49,169 bases of DNA from Bacteroides sp. 224 (GTDB lineage: Bacteria > Bacteroidota > Bacteroidia > Bacteroidales > Bacteroidaceae). Location: the NCBI RefSeq assembly GCF_010500995.1, contig NZ_QVMK01000031.1:1-49169 (forward strand), given 5' to 3'. Shown one piece after another: positions 27,055-34,723 of the stretch. Under the pieces are notes generated by a model, which was not told the origin of the DNA, ran no database searches, and worked only from the letters and a program-made list of their open reading frames with translations. Within the stretch, counting starts at the first letter, position 1. Each line of letters opens with the position of its first letter. Position numbers and translations under genes: made by a program.

Positions 27055-27077
27055 AATTATACTTATTGTTTATTATT

Positions 27078-27085
27078 CAAATATA
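27078..27085 (-). promoter_or_regulatory. Putative -7 box for argF'
   Basis: TATATTTG on the minus strand, 23 bp before the argF' ATG. No good -33 element seen. Confidence 0.45.
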
Positions 27086-27106
27086 GACATATAAATCGGA
27101 ATACTT

Positions 27107-27868
27107 CTATTCTTTATTTAAAAGGCTTTCCAACTCTTCTGCATTCAACCGGAGGTAGAACTCTCCTTTGTATGCTACGGAAATAGCTCCGGTTTCTTCC
27201 GACACGATAATTGCATGAGCATCCGACTCCTGAGAGATTCCCATAGCCGCCCGATGTCGCAACCCTAATTCTTTGGGGATATTCAAATCATGCGAGACGG
27301 GTAAGATACAGCCTGCTGCTTTTATCTTTCGTTTTCGAATCACCATAGCCCCATCATGAAGTGGACTGTTCTTGAAAAAGATATTCTCAATGAGTCGCTG
27401 GCTTATATTAGCATCGAGTATCTCTCCCGTGCGTACTACTTCATCCAAAGGTACATTATGCTCAATTACAATGAGGGCTCCTACTTTTTGTTTAGCCATG
27501 CTGATACACGCCATCACAAGGGGCAGAAATTCGGGGTTCTCCTTCTTCTCTTGTTTATTGCGTGTAAAGAAGCGAATAAGAACGCTAACCTGCCGATGTG
27601 TTCCTAATGTAAACAGGAATCTCCTGATTTCATCCTGAAACAATACTACCAACACGATAGCACCTACATTATATAATGTATCGAGAATAGACCCCAGCAA
27701 GCGCATCTCAAGCATTTGAGAGATTACCAATCTGAATAGTACAAAAATAAGAATCCCAACAAAGACATTAATGGAACTGGATCCTTTTATCAGTTTATAG
27801 ATATAGTATAGCAGGAAAGCTACCAGCAGTATATCAATAAAATCTTTTATTCCGAAGTCTATAAACAC
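27107..27868 (-). CDS. cdaA: Membrane diadenylate cyclase (CdaA type)
   Basis: This 253-residue protein makes cyclic di-AMP from two ATP. Three membrane segments occupy residues about 10-80 (DILLVAFLLYYIYKLI; INVFVGILIFVLFRLV; VGAIVLVVLF). The DAC domain follows with its two hallmark motifs, DGAMVI in the loop and GLRHRAAMGISQESDA (the RHR motif). Length matches CdaA rather than DisA, which has a DNA-binding tail. It follows folP by 31 bp, and this neighbourhood is commonly seen in Bacteroidetes as far as I recall. Confidence 0.93.
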   Translation of the reverse strand: MFIDFGIKDFIDILLVAFLLYYIYKLIKGSSSINVFVGILIFVLFRLVISQMLEMRLLGSILDTLYNVGAIVLVVLFQDEIRRFLFTLGTHRQVSVLIRFFTRNKQEKKENPEFLPLVMACISMAKQKVGALIVIEHNVPLDEVVRTGEILDANISQRLIENIFFKNSPLHDGAMVIRKRKIKAAGCILPVSHDLNIPKELGLRHRAAMGISQESDAHAIIVSEETGAISVAYKGEFYLRLNAEELESLLNKE

Positions 27869-27899
27869 GATATTATATTATTTACTATTTGACGATTTA

Positions 27900-28766
27900 C
27901 TAATTACGATTTAATGGAGAGCAATCTTTCAACATTTGTACAATCTTTACAGCTTCCGCAGCCTGCTTCACATCATGTACTCTTAATATGTCGGCTCCCT
28001 TGAGCAACGAAATGGTATTTAATACAGTTGTACCATTTAATGCCTCGGCCGGGGTAATATCCAATAAACGGGTAATCATTGATTTACGGGATATTCCGAC
28101 TAATAACGGCAGTTCAAATATACTAAATTCTTCCAGAACGGCCATCAATTCATAGTTATGCTCTACTGTTTTACCAAAGCCAAAACCGGGATCGAGGATA
28201 ATGTCTTTAACTCCCAGATCGCGAAGTTGTTGCACTTTCTCTGCCAGGTAAATAAATACTTCTTTGACAACATTCTCATATTGGGGTTCTTTCTGCATAT
28301 CCTGAGGTGTTCCTTGTATATGCATCAGGATGTATGGTACATTCAGGCGGGCTACGGTTTCAAACATTTTATCGTCCATCATACCGCCCGAAATATCGTT
28401 GATGATAGCAACACCATATTCTTTAACACACATTTCTGCCACATCTGCCCGGAATGTATCTACAGAAACAATAGCATCGGGATGATTCTTCGCAAGAATC
28501 TCCAATGCCGGCCGTAAGCGATTCATCTCTTCCGCAGAAGATATATGCTCGGCATTGGGGCGAGACGAATACGCTCCTATATCAATAATAGTCCCCCCTT
28601 CTGCTATAATTTGTTGGGCACGATCGGTTATATCTGCCTCCGTTTGCATGCGGCTTCCGGAGTAGAAAGAATCGGGAGTTACATTCAGTATTCCCATTAC
28701 TTGGGGGTAAGAGAGGTCTAATAAGCGACCGTTTACATTGATGTATTTTGAGAAAGATACTTTCAT
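27900..28766 (-). CDS. folP: Dihydropteroate synthase
   Basis: This TIM-barrel enzyme of about 288 residues condenses p-aminobenzoate with 6-hydroxymethyl-dihydropterin pyrophosphate in folate synthesis; it is the sulfonamide target. Motifs: VMGILNVTPDSFYSGSR, IIDIGAYSSRPNAE, INDISGGMMD, LDPGFGFGKTVEHNYEL and GISRKSMI. I use the ATG at 28766; a GTG start at 28775 is possible. A -7 box TACTTTTG lies on the minus strand at 28809-28802. It is probably co-transcribed with cdaA. Confidence 0.95.
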   Translation of the reverse strand: MKVSFSKYINVNGRLLDLSYPQVMGILNVTPDSFYSGSRMQTEADITDRAQQIIAEGGTIIDIGAYSSRPNAEHISSAEEMNRLRPALEILAKNHPDAIVSVDTFRADVAEMCVKEYGVAIINDISGGMMDDKMFETVARLNVPYILMHIQGTPQDMQKEPQYENVVKEVFIYLAEKVQQLRDLGVKDIILDPGFGFGKTVEHNYELMAVLEEFSIFELPLLVGISRKSMITRLLDITPAEALNGTTVLNTISLLKGADILRVHDVKQAAEAVKIVQMLKDCSPLNRN

Positions 28767-28801
28767 ACGAATCACAAAACTTTATTTAGAATGATTACTT
28801 A

Positions 28802-28809
28802 CAAAAGTA
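28802..28809 (-). promoter_or_regulatory. Putative -7 box for folP-cdaA
   Basis: TACTTTTG on the minus strand, 35 bp before the folP ATG. No clear -33 element. Confidence 0.4.
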
Positions 28810-28858
28810 TAAATAAATATCATACCCCCGGGCATTAATAGGCTTTTCTTTAGGTTTC

Positions 28859-29635
28859 TTATGCTTCTACATCTCCTACAGCTATTTGATATTCGCGCCA
28901 CAGATCATCTATATTATATTCTTCTCCTAATACATACTTAATAGCGCCATCGAACGACCATGGCACCACCTCCAACGTACTTTTATTGAACTTACGTAGA
29001 AATTCCGGATCTTTATGATCGCGCAACCATACCAGGAAATAACCTGTAGTACGATATCCATCCATATAGTTTCCTTTCTTAGGACGTGCATTTGGTCCGA
29101 AACCTCCATTCGCTACCCGCACGGCATCGGCCATACCTTCAATAAAAGCCCAGAATACCCGGTTGGTGCCATAAGAACCAATACCTTGCGGTTCGAGCTG
29201 ATAGGCATGTGTTAACTCATGTAGCAGTACTCCCCGGGTTTCGAAGAGGAGTTTTGCAGTATCATTCTGTGCAAATGATTGTTCGATGTGGCGTGTACTA
29301 TAAAAGATGTCAATATTCCCTTTACTACCACCTTTGGCAGAAATACCTTTCACATCTTTCAGTGTATAATGAATTTGATGTACCGGAACGATACTATCCT
29401 TCGGCGAGTTATAAAGTGTAGCCAGCACCGTTCGGGCTTGTTCTTTTATATACGATTCCGCATCCGGAATTATTTGATGATAGATTCCCGAGCCTTGAGT
29501 TTCGGGTGCTTGGTCTTCAAAAAGGATGGTGCCTACGTTATACTTCTCCCAAGCCGAGGCTCTGTTTTTATTCACAGCACATCCCATGATAACTATCGAC
29601 AAGCAGGCAATATATAGTAAAGAATTCTTTTTCAT
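28859..29635 (-). CDS. BSP-type (basic secretory protein) zinc metallopeptidase lipoprotein
   Basis: This 258-residue lipoprotein has the lipobox IVIMGCAVN (Cys 19). The mature part shows LLHELTHAYQLEPQGIG, an HExxH zinc motif with the conserved downstream FIEGMADAVRVANGGFGP that provides the third ligand and the EGxAD signature, and YFLVWLRD. This matches the plant BSP/PF04450 peptidase-like family. It lies 19 bp after the GH92 gene on the same strand, suggesting joint action on secreted glycoproteins. That coupling is inference from adjacency. Confidence 0.85.
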   Translation of the reverse strand: MKKNSLLYIACLSIVIMGCAVNKNRASAWEKYNVGTILFEDQAPETQGSGIYHQIIPDAESYIKEQARTVLATLYNSPKDSIVPVHQIHYTLKDVKGISAKGGSKGNIDIFYSTRHIEQSFAQNDTAKLLFETRGVLLHELTHAYQLEPQGIGSYGTNRVFWAFIEGMADAVRVANGGFGPNARPKKGNYMDGYRTTGYFLVWLRDHKDPEFLRKFNKSTLEVVPWSFDGAIKYVLGEEYNIDDLWREYQIAVGDVEA

Positions 29636-29654
29636 ATTTTAGTTCTTTGGTAGA

Positions 29655-31988
29655 TTAGCTAATTCCGTTTGTTAAGGAGTAAGGTTTATTCTCTTTGTCA
29701 AGACCTCTGCGTTTGTTGGGAGATGCACCCATCTTAAATTCCAATACACCTCCTTTTAAAAGATCTTCGTGAGTTATATACAATGCTTTATATTCCGTTC
29801 CATTTAATTTCACTGATTGCACATAGCGTTTCTTGTCGCTAACGCCCGGCGCCTTGATTTCCAAGACATTGCCATTGGGCAACTTCAGTTTTAAATAAGG
29901 TAAATACGGAGCGCCCAATACATACTGATTGGTTCCGGGACAAACCGGATAGAATCCCATCACGGAGAAGAGATACCAAGCCGACATCTGACCACAATCA
30001 TCATTTCCGCCCAATCCGTTAATGTCATTCCGGTACATTTTGTTCAGGATTTCGCGCAGCCAATATTGGGTTTTCCAAGACTGAGAAGTCCATGCATACA
30101 AGTAGGGCACATGATGGCTTGGTTCATTGCCATGTACATAACCTCCTAACAAACATTCGTCTGTTATATCCTCGTTATGCTCATAATATTTTTCGGGTAA
30201 ATGCATGGAGAATAGCTCATCCAGTCGTTGTACAAATACGTCCTCCCCTCCCATTAGGTCTATCATACCCAATACATCATGTGGCACATGAAAAGAAAAG
30301 TTCCATGAATTGCCTTCAATAAAGCCTTCGCCATACGTTTGTAATACATCAAACTCTTTCTTAAATGAACCGTCGCTATATCGGGGACGAGCAAAGCCAA
30401 TTGTAGAATCATATATATTCCGGTAGTTCAATGCTCGTTTCCGGAAAGTTTCTGCAACCGACTTATTTCCTGCATTCAGGGCGGTTTGATAGATGGTCCA
30501 ATCATCATACGCATATTCCAAAGTAGAAGAGGCAGCGGTACCACTCTTATCTAAAGGAATATAACCTAACTTCATATAGTCGGCTACTCCTTCATAGTAA
30601 GGTACGGTGGCTGTATTTACCATAGCGTCTAACGCTTCCGGCGTATTCCTGCAAACTCCTTTTGCGATGGCATCGGCCAATACAGATGTGGCATGATAAC
30701 CACTCATACACCAATTTTCATTACCGGCATGACTCCAAATAGGCAGCATGCCGTGTACACTTTGTTGCTGGTGTTTAATCATTGACTGCACCATATCTGC
30801 ATTACGCTCCGGCTTAACCAGATTAAGGAATGGATGTTCTGCCCGATAGGTATCCCAAAGAGAGAAAATAGTATAATTCGTAAATCCTTTTGCCTGATGA
30901 ATATTATGATCTAATCCGCGATAGGCTCCGTCTACATCCATATATACCGATGGGTTAATCATAGTATGATACAACGAGGTATAAAACATAGCTTTCTGAT
31001 CCGGAGTTCCTTCTATTTCGTAAATATCCAATTCCTTATTCCAGGCTCCGGCAGCGGCTTCTGCTAACTGATCAAAGCTTTTGCCGGCAGCCTCTGCTTG
31101 CAAATTCTTAATTGCCCCTGCTGTACTGACGGCAGATAAGGCTACCTTCACTACCAACTCCGATTGCTTTTCGGTATGGAAGTTAAAGTAAGATACAATT
31201 TTACGTCCGGTGATTTCCGGGAAGTTCTCATTCAATTTAAAGCGCCGCCAAAAGCCTCTGTATTGCACCTTCTCCATATCCTTATAGCCATAGCTCTCTA
31301 TAGGTTGCGATAAAGAGATTGCGAAATAGGTATAGTTGGTTTGTGCCCATCCGTTGGTAATTCGGTATCCGGTTAGTAAGGTATCATTTTCTACCCGAAG
31401 GTTTGCCCATAGTACTTTGCCGTCATAATTGTAAATGCCATGTACTAAATCTAAAATAAGATGTCCGTTCTTGCCTTCGGGGAAGGTATATTTATGTATT
31501 CCTACCCGTTGTGTAGCCGTCATTTGTGCTTTAATACCATAATCATCGAGCATAACTTCATAATATCCGGGAGTAGCTTTCTCGGTAGCATGATTAAAGC
31601 GCGACCGATATCCTTCGTCCGGGTAATCGGCTCGTCCCGGGTTTAGTTTCAATTCGCCCGTAGCAGGCATAATAAGAATATCGCCCAGATCCGAATGACC
31701 AGTTCCGCTAAAATGTGTATGACTAAATCCTACAATAGTACGGTCTCGATATTGATACCCAGCACAATATTCGTATGCCTTTTTCTGATACTTCCCTTCT
31801 ATGTTGTGTGGGATGGTATCGGTGTCGGGACTTAATTGGACGATCCCAAAGGGGGTACAGGCTCCGGGGAAGGTATGCCCCATGCCATTTGTTCCGATAA
31901 TCGGATTCACGTAATCAATAGGCCGTTGTGCTATTACCGACACGGACAATAAGCACAATAGCCACCAGATTGGCAGTTTCTTGTTCAT
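29655..31988 (-). CDS. GH92 family alpha-mannosidase
   Basis: This 777-residue secreted enzyme has a signal peptide (residues 1-20, ending VSVIAQ). GH92 hallmarks: VNPIIGTNGMGHTFPGACTP near the start, QLSPDTD, the central FSLWDTYRAEHPFLNL, the substrate loop GNEPSHHVPYLYAW, and the catalytic-base region GGNDDCGQMSAWYLFSVMGFYPV. GH92 enzymes are Ca2+-dependent inverting exo-alpha-mannosidases acting on N-glycans. The family is expanded in Bacteroides. Likely periplasmic or surface-directed. The adjacent peptidase gene supports a role in glycoprotein breakdown. A 16-bp perfect dyad lies just upstream at 32022-32079. Confidence 0.96.
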   Translation of the reverse strand: MNKKLPIWWLLCLLSVSVIAQRPIDYVNPIIGTNGMGHTFPGACTPFGIVQLSPDTDTIPHNIEGKYQKKAYEYCAGYQYRDRTIVGFSHTHFSGTGHSDLGDILIMPATGELKLNPGRADYPDEGYRSRFNHATEKATPGYYEVMLDDYGIKAQMTATQRVGIHKYTFPEGKNGHLILDLVHGIYNYDGKVLWANLRVENDTLLTGYRITNGWAQTNYTYFAISLSQPIESYGYKDMEKVQYRGFWRRFKLNENFPEITGRKIVSYFNFHTEKQSELVVKVALSAVSTAGAIKNLQAEAAGKSFDQLAEAAAGAWNKELDIYEIEGTPDQKAMFYTSLYHTMINPSVYMDVDGAYRGLDHNIHQAKGFTNYTIFSLWDTYRAEHPFLNLVKPERNADMVQSMIKHQQQSVHGMLPIWSHAGNENWCMSGYHATSVLADAIAKGVCRNTPEALDAMVNTATVPYYEGVADYMKLGYIPLDKSGTAASSTLEYAYDDWTIYQTALNAGNKSVAETFRKRALNYRNIYDSTIGFARPRYSDGSFKKEFDVLQTYGEGFIEGNSWNFSFHVPHDVLGMIDLMGGEDVFVQRLDELFSMHLPEKYYEHNEDITDECLLGGYVHGNEPSHHVPYLYAWTSQSWKTQYWLREILNKMYRNDINGLGGNDDCGQMSAWYLFSVMGFYPVCPGTNQYVLGAPYLPYLKLKLPNGNVLEIKAPGVSDKKRYVQSVKLNGTEYKALYITHEDLLKGGVLEFKMGASPNKRRGLDKENKPYSLTNGIS

Positions 31989-32021
31989 TTCTTTGTACTT
32001 TGTTGTAAATGTATTTGTTGG

Positions 32022-32079
32022 GAATATATCGAAAGTACAGTGTTAATCTGTGGTTGATATTGATACTTTCGATATATTC
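32022..32079. promoter_or_regulatory. 16-bp perfect inverted repeat upstream of GH92
   Basis: GAATATATCGAAAGTA (32022-32037) and its exact complement TACTTTCGATATATTC (32064-32079) are separated by 26 bp. It fills much of the gap between the TlpA-like lipoprotein gene stop and the GH92 start. No T-run follows, so it is not an ordinary terminator. It may be an operator or an mRNA-stability hairpin. Confidence 0.65.
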
Positions 32080-32091
32080 TCTGTCAGGCTA

Positions 32092-34002
32092 TTACCAAAC
32101 CTTTGATAATTCCTCCTTAATTGTATCAACCCCGGGGAATCCGGTTTTCTTATAGGTGATATTTCCTTTCTTATCTACAATGATGTAACCGGGGATTCCT
32201 GTTATTTCATATTTCTTGCACAATGCGCCCCATTGTTCATTGGTCAGATAGTAATGTACACCGCCGATGTCCGGAAGCATATTCATCCACTTTCCTTTTG
32301 GAGAGCTTTCTCCGGAGATATAAATAACTTCTACTCCTTTTTCTTTCATTTCGGGTTTAAACGGTTTGATGGCTTTCATTGCTCCCAGGCAAGGTCCGCA
32401 CCATGTTGCCCAGAAATCAATGAATAGGGCTTTTCCTTTATATTGTTCAATGATTACCTCCAACAATTTATCGTTTGCAGCTTTGGGCGTATCTGCTATT
32501 ACATAACCTCCCTTGGCCATGGCTTCATCAAACTTCTTTTGAACCTCGGCACGAGTAGCATAGAAAGCTTCTTTAAATAATGGAAGCGAAAGAGAGTTTA
32601 ATAATTGTTCTTCTTCGGGAGTCAATTTATTCAGATTCTCTACTTGTGCAAGAACAGGTAAGGCTTTCTTGATATCTTGCATAATTCCGGTTTCGGAACC
32701 TGTCAACTCATTTAGCTTTTCATCCGAAGAAATGTTTTGTACAATAGAACTGTATATAGAATATATTTGAGGTTGATACAGGTTCTTAACATCACCCGGC
32801 ACATACTCTTTAAGCATGAAAATGATTTCATCGTCGAACTCCGGACCTTTGTAATCCATCGGATCTCTGTAGTTCAATTTGTTTTTTTCGCGATATGCCC
32901 ACTCATAGGTGTGTTTTATTCTTGTTACATTAGACATGCAAATAGCCTTCAGATATTGCGAAAGATGTGTTTTAAACGCCGGGCTCAAATTCTTATCCTC
33001 TTGAATAAGAGCTACCCCCTGTGCAACTTCTTGTTTCTTTTTGTTCACCCAATCTTGAGGCGCCATATCGAGTATTTCAACTCCATCGTTCTTTTTGAAA
33101 CCTTCGGGCATGTATTTATCGGTGTTTACCATCGAACGTTCCAAATTCAGAGATGCATATTTTCCTTTATATCCAATTGTTTGTATAGGCTCTTTCTTGT
33201 CTTTCCAAAAGTCATTTATCGATTTGGCTGTAAAATCAATATACACATCGGCTGTTTCGCCCGGCGATAGTATAACGCCTGCTATCATGCGGCTACCATC
33301 TATCAAGAAAGCATTTGTTGTAGCATTCTGCACAAATTCAAATCGATACGTTTTCCCTTCTATGCTTTGAGGTTCGATTTGATGTTGAGTCATTAAAAAC
33401 ACATCATTTAAAATTAGTTGAGGATCTCCTAATTTGTAGCCCTCTTTGAGCCCGGTGAAATGTACATTCAATATTGTTTTCCCGGTTTTAAGTTCGGCCG
33501 CAGGAAGCTCGGCTGTTTTATCTATTTGGATATTCAGTACTTCTTTGGGCATATCGGGGGTGTATTTAATACCTTTCCCGGTTAAGTCTATATCCCATAT
33601 TTTAAAGCAATCATCACAATCGCTTTCTATAAAATCTACCGATTTGGTTCCTTTGGGTAATGCCGGAAAGTAAAGCACAAAAGAGTCTTTTCCACTTGCC
33701 GACATCCAGTGTCTTTCGCCTAAAGCTATGCTATCGGCGGCGGTAACAACAAACTTCTCGTTACCGGCTTTCAGGTAAGTATCGGCTGCAATCGTAATCC
33801 AATTGCGGGGGCGGAAGTTAGCCGTAAAATGGAATATGGTAGTGGTATCCGTAAGTTCAATCTTATCAATTGTTAGGATTGGTGTATTTTTAAGTCCGTG
33901 TTCCGGATTTTCAATCACCTTAGGATAGTTGTCGCAACTTTGTAATAAAGATAAAGCAATTAATAGGAATATTGCCAAAGAGTTTTTTAGTAGTGCCTTC
34001 AT
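32092..34002 (-). CDS. TlpA-like thioredoxin lipoprotein
   Basis: This 636-residue lipoprotein has a signal with lipobox LSLLQSCDN (Cys 23). The C-terminal TlpA domain shows ALFIDFWATWCGPCLGAMKA (CGPC) and EITGIPGYIIVDKKG (cis-Pro). The N-terminal half repeats the layout of the protein at 1156-3345: VIENPEHGLKN, then a beta-rich segment RPRNWITIAADTYLK, SGKDSFVLYFPALPKG, then helices. It is probably a thiol reductant at the outer side of the periplasm. No partner gene is close enough to suggest a client. The -7 box TACATTTG lies on the minus strand at 34041-34034. Confidence 0.85.
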   Translation of the reverse strand: MKALLKNSLAIFLLIALSLLQSCDNYPKVIENPEHGLKNTPILTIDKIELTDTTTIFHFTANFRPRNWITIAADTYLKAGNEKFVVTAADSIALGERHWMSASGKDSFVLYFPALPKGTKSVDFIESDCDDCFKIWDIDLTGKGIKYTPDMPKEVLNIQIDKTAELPAAELKTGKTILNVHFTGLKEGYKLGDPQLILNDVFLMTQHQIEPQSIEGKTYRFEFVQNATTNAFLIDGSRMIAGVILSPGETADVYIDFTAKSINDFWKDKKEPIQTIGYKGKYASLNLERSMVNTDKYMPEGFKKNDGVEILDMAPQDWVNKKKQEVAQGVALIQEDKNLSPAFKTHLSQYLKAICMSNVTRIKHTYEWAYREKNKLNYRDPMDYKGPEFDDEIIFMLKEYVPGDVKNLYQPQIYSIYSSIVQNISSDEKLNELTGSETGIMQDIKKALPVLAQVENLNKLTPEEEQLLNSLSLPLFKEAFYATRAEVQKKFDEAMAKGGYVIADTPKAANDKLLEVIIEQYKGKALFIDFWATWCGPCLGAMKAIKPFKPEMKEKGVEVIYISGESSPKGKWMNMLPDIGGVHYYLTNEQWGALCKKYEITGIPGYIIVDKKGNITYKKTGFPGVDTIKEELSKVW

Positions 34003-34033
34003 AATGAATGGTTTCTAATAGGATGAATTTATG

Positions 34034-34041
34034 CAAATGTA
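34034..34041 (-). promoter_or_regulatory. Putative -7 box for TlpA-like lipoprotein
   Basis: TACATTTG on the minus strand, 32 bp before the ATG. No -33 TTTG at the usual spacing. Confidence 0.45.
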
Positions 34042-34204
34042 GTTTATTCTTTGAATAAAGAAAAGAAACGAACCGAAACAAATTTAGTAAACACCATCAA
34101 TAAGTAGAAGCTACGCGTATTTATCATTACAAAACAGCTAAATATCCCAACCTTAAACAACACCGAATAAAAGGAGCAAAACCACAGATAAAACACACGA
34201 AAAT

Positions 34205-34242
34205 AATCCGTGATTTTAATCCGTTCAATCTGTGTAATCCGC
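34205..34242 (+). repeat. AATCCGTG-type short word repeat
   Basis: AATCCGTG, AATCCGTT, AATCTGTG and AATCCGCG start at 34205, 34218, 34227 and 34236. This kind of run is common between genes in Bacteroidetes. The gap 34003-34723 holds this, composite element B, and the murF promoter; I see no gene in it. Confidence 0.5.
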
Positions 34243-34288
34243 GTCTAAATAGCAAAAACAATAAACTATCCCCAGAAAGTTTTTTCCT

Positions 34289-34396
34289 CAAAAAAGTCCC
34301 ACAAGTCCCACCGCACAGCTAACCATCTGTAATTGAATCGTTTACAAGGTGATACTTCCCAAAAGAAGTTCCACAAAGTCCCACTAAAGTCCCACC
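34289..34396 (-). repeat. GTGGGACTT word region, composite element B
   Basis: Read on the minus strand from 34396: GTGGGACTTT, GTGGGACTTT, GTGGAACTTC, then GGAAGTATCACC, then a final pair GTGGGACTTGTGGGACTTTT ending at 34289. It aligns end to end with 18351-18460 (108 versus 110 bp), with GACACTT replaced by GGGACTT. Confidence 0.85.
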
Positions 34397-34496
34397 TTTT
34401 TCTGTATTATTACATGAGATCTTCTTCAAATATCTATTTTAGTCCTTCTTTGCATCTGCCTATTTACCTGTCATTAACTTATAGAACACCCATTTG

Positions 34497-34588
34497 TACA
34501 CCCGGGTGTACAAGCTTCCTACATCCGGATCTACCCGCCCCGTACACCCGGGTGTACCGAACAACTACACCCGGGTGTATGAATACTT
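34497..34588 (-). repeat. Four 23-bp tandem units (TACACCCGGGTGTA), composite element B
   Basis: Cores start at 34497, 34520, 34543 and 34566, exactly 23 bp apart. Three are the perfect palindrome TACACCCGGGTGTA and one is TACATCCGGATCTA. Read on the minus strand the odd copy is the third, as in element A, so the arrays are homologous in order and orientation. Confidence 0.9.
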
Positions 34589-34673
34589 GAAAACATTCAT
34601 TAAAAACCAACAATGCGTTTATCTAAGAATATATCTACACGTCATAGGGTCAAAAGCAACATCGAAAACCATC

Positions 34674-34704
34674 TTGAATAATCCAAGAATTTTATATACG
34701 TTTG
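34674..34704 (+). promoter_or_regulatory. murF promoter
   Basis: TTG (34674-34676), 20 bp, TACGTTTG (34697-34704), giving a leader of about 16 nt before murF. Confidence 0.65.
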
Positions 34705-34723
34705 TTCTCAAATATAAAAACCG

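Noticed and set aside
32737..33270. 177-codon antisense frame within the TlpA-like lipoprotein gene
   Set aside because: Opposite strand of an unambiguous gene with a lipobox and CGPC domain.
34333..34590. 85-codon frame across composite element B
   Set aside because: Repeat-derived, no family features, no promoter, and the homologous element A has a different frame.
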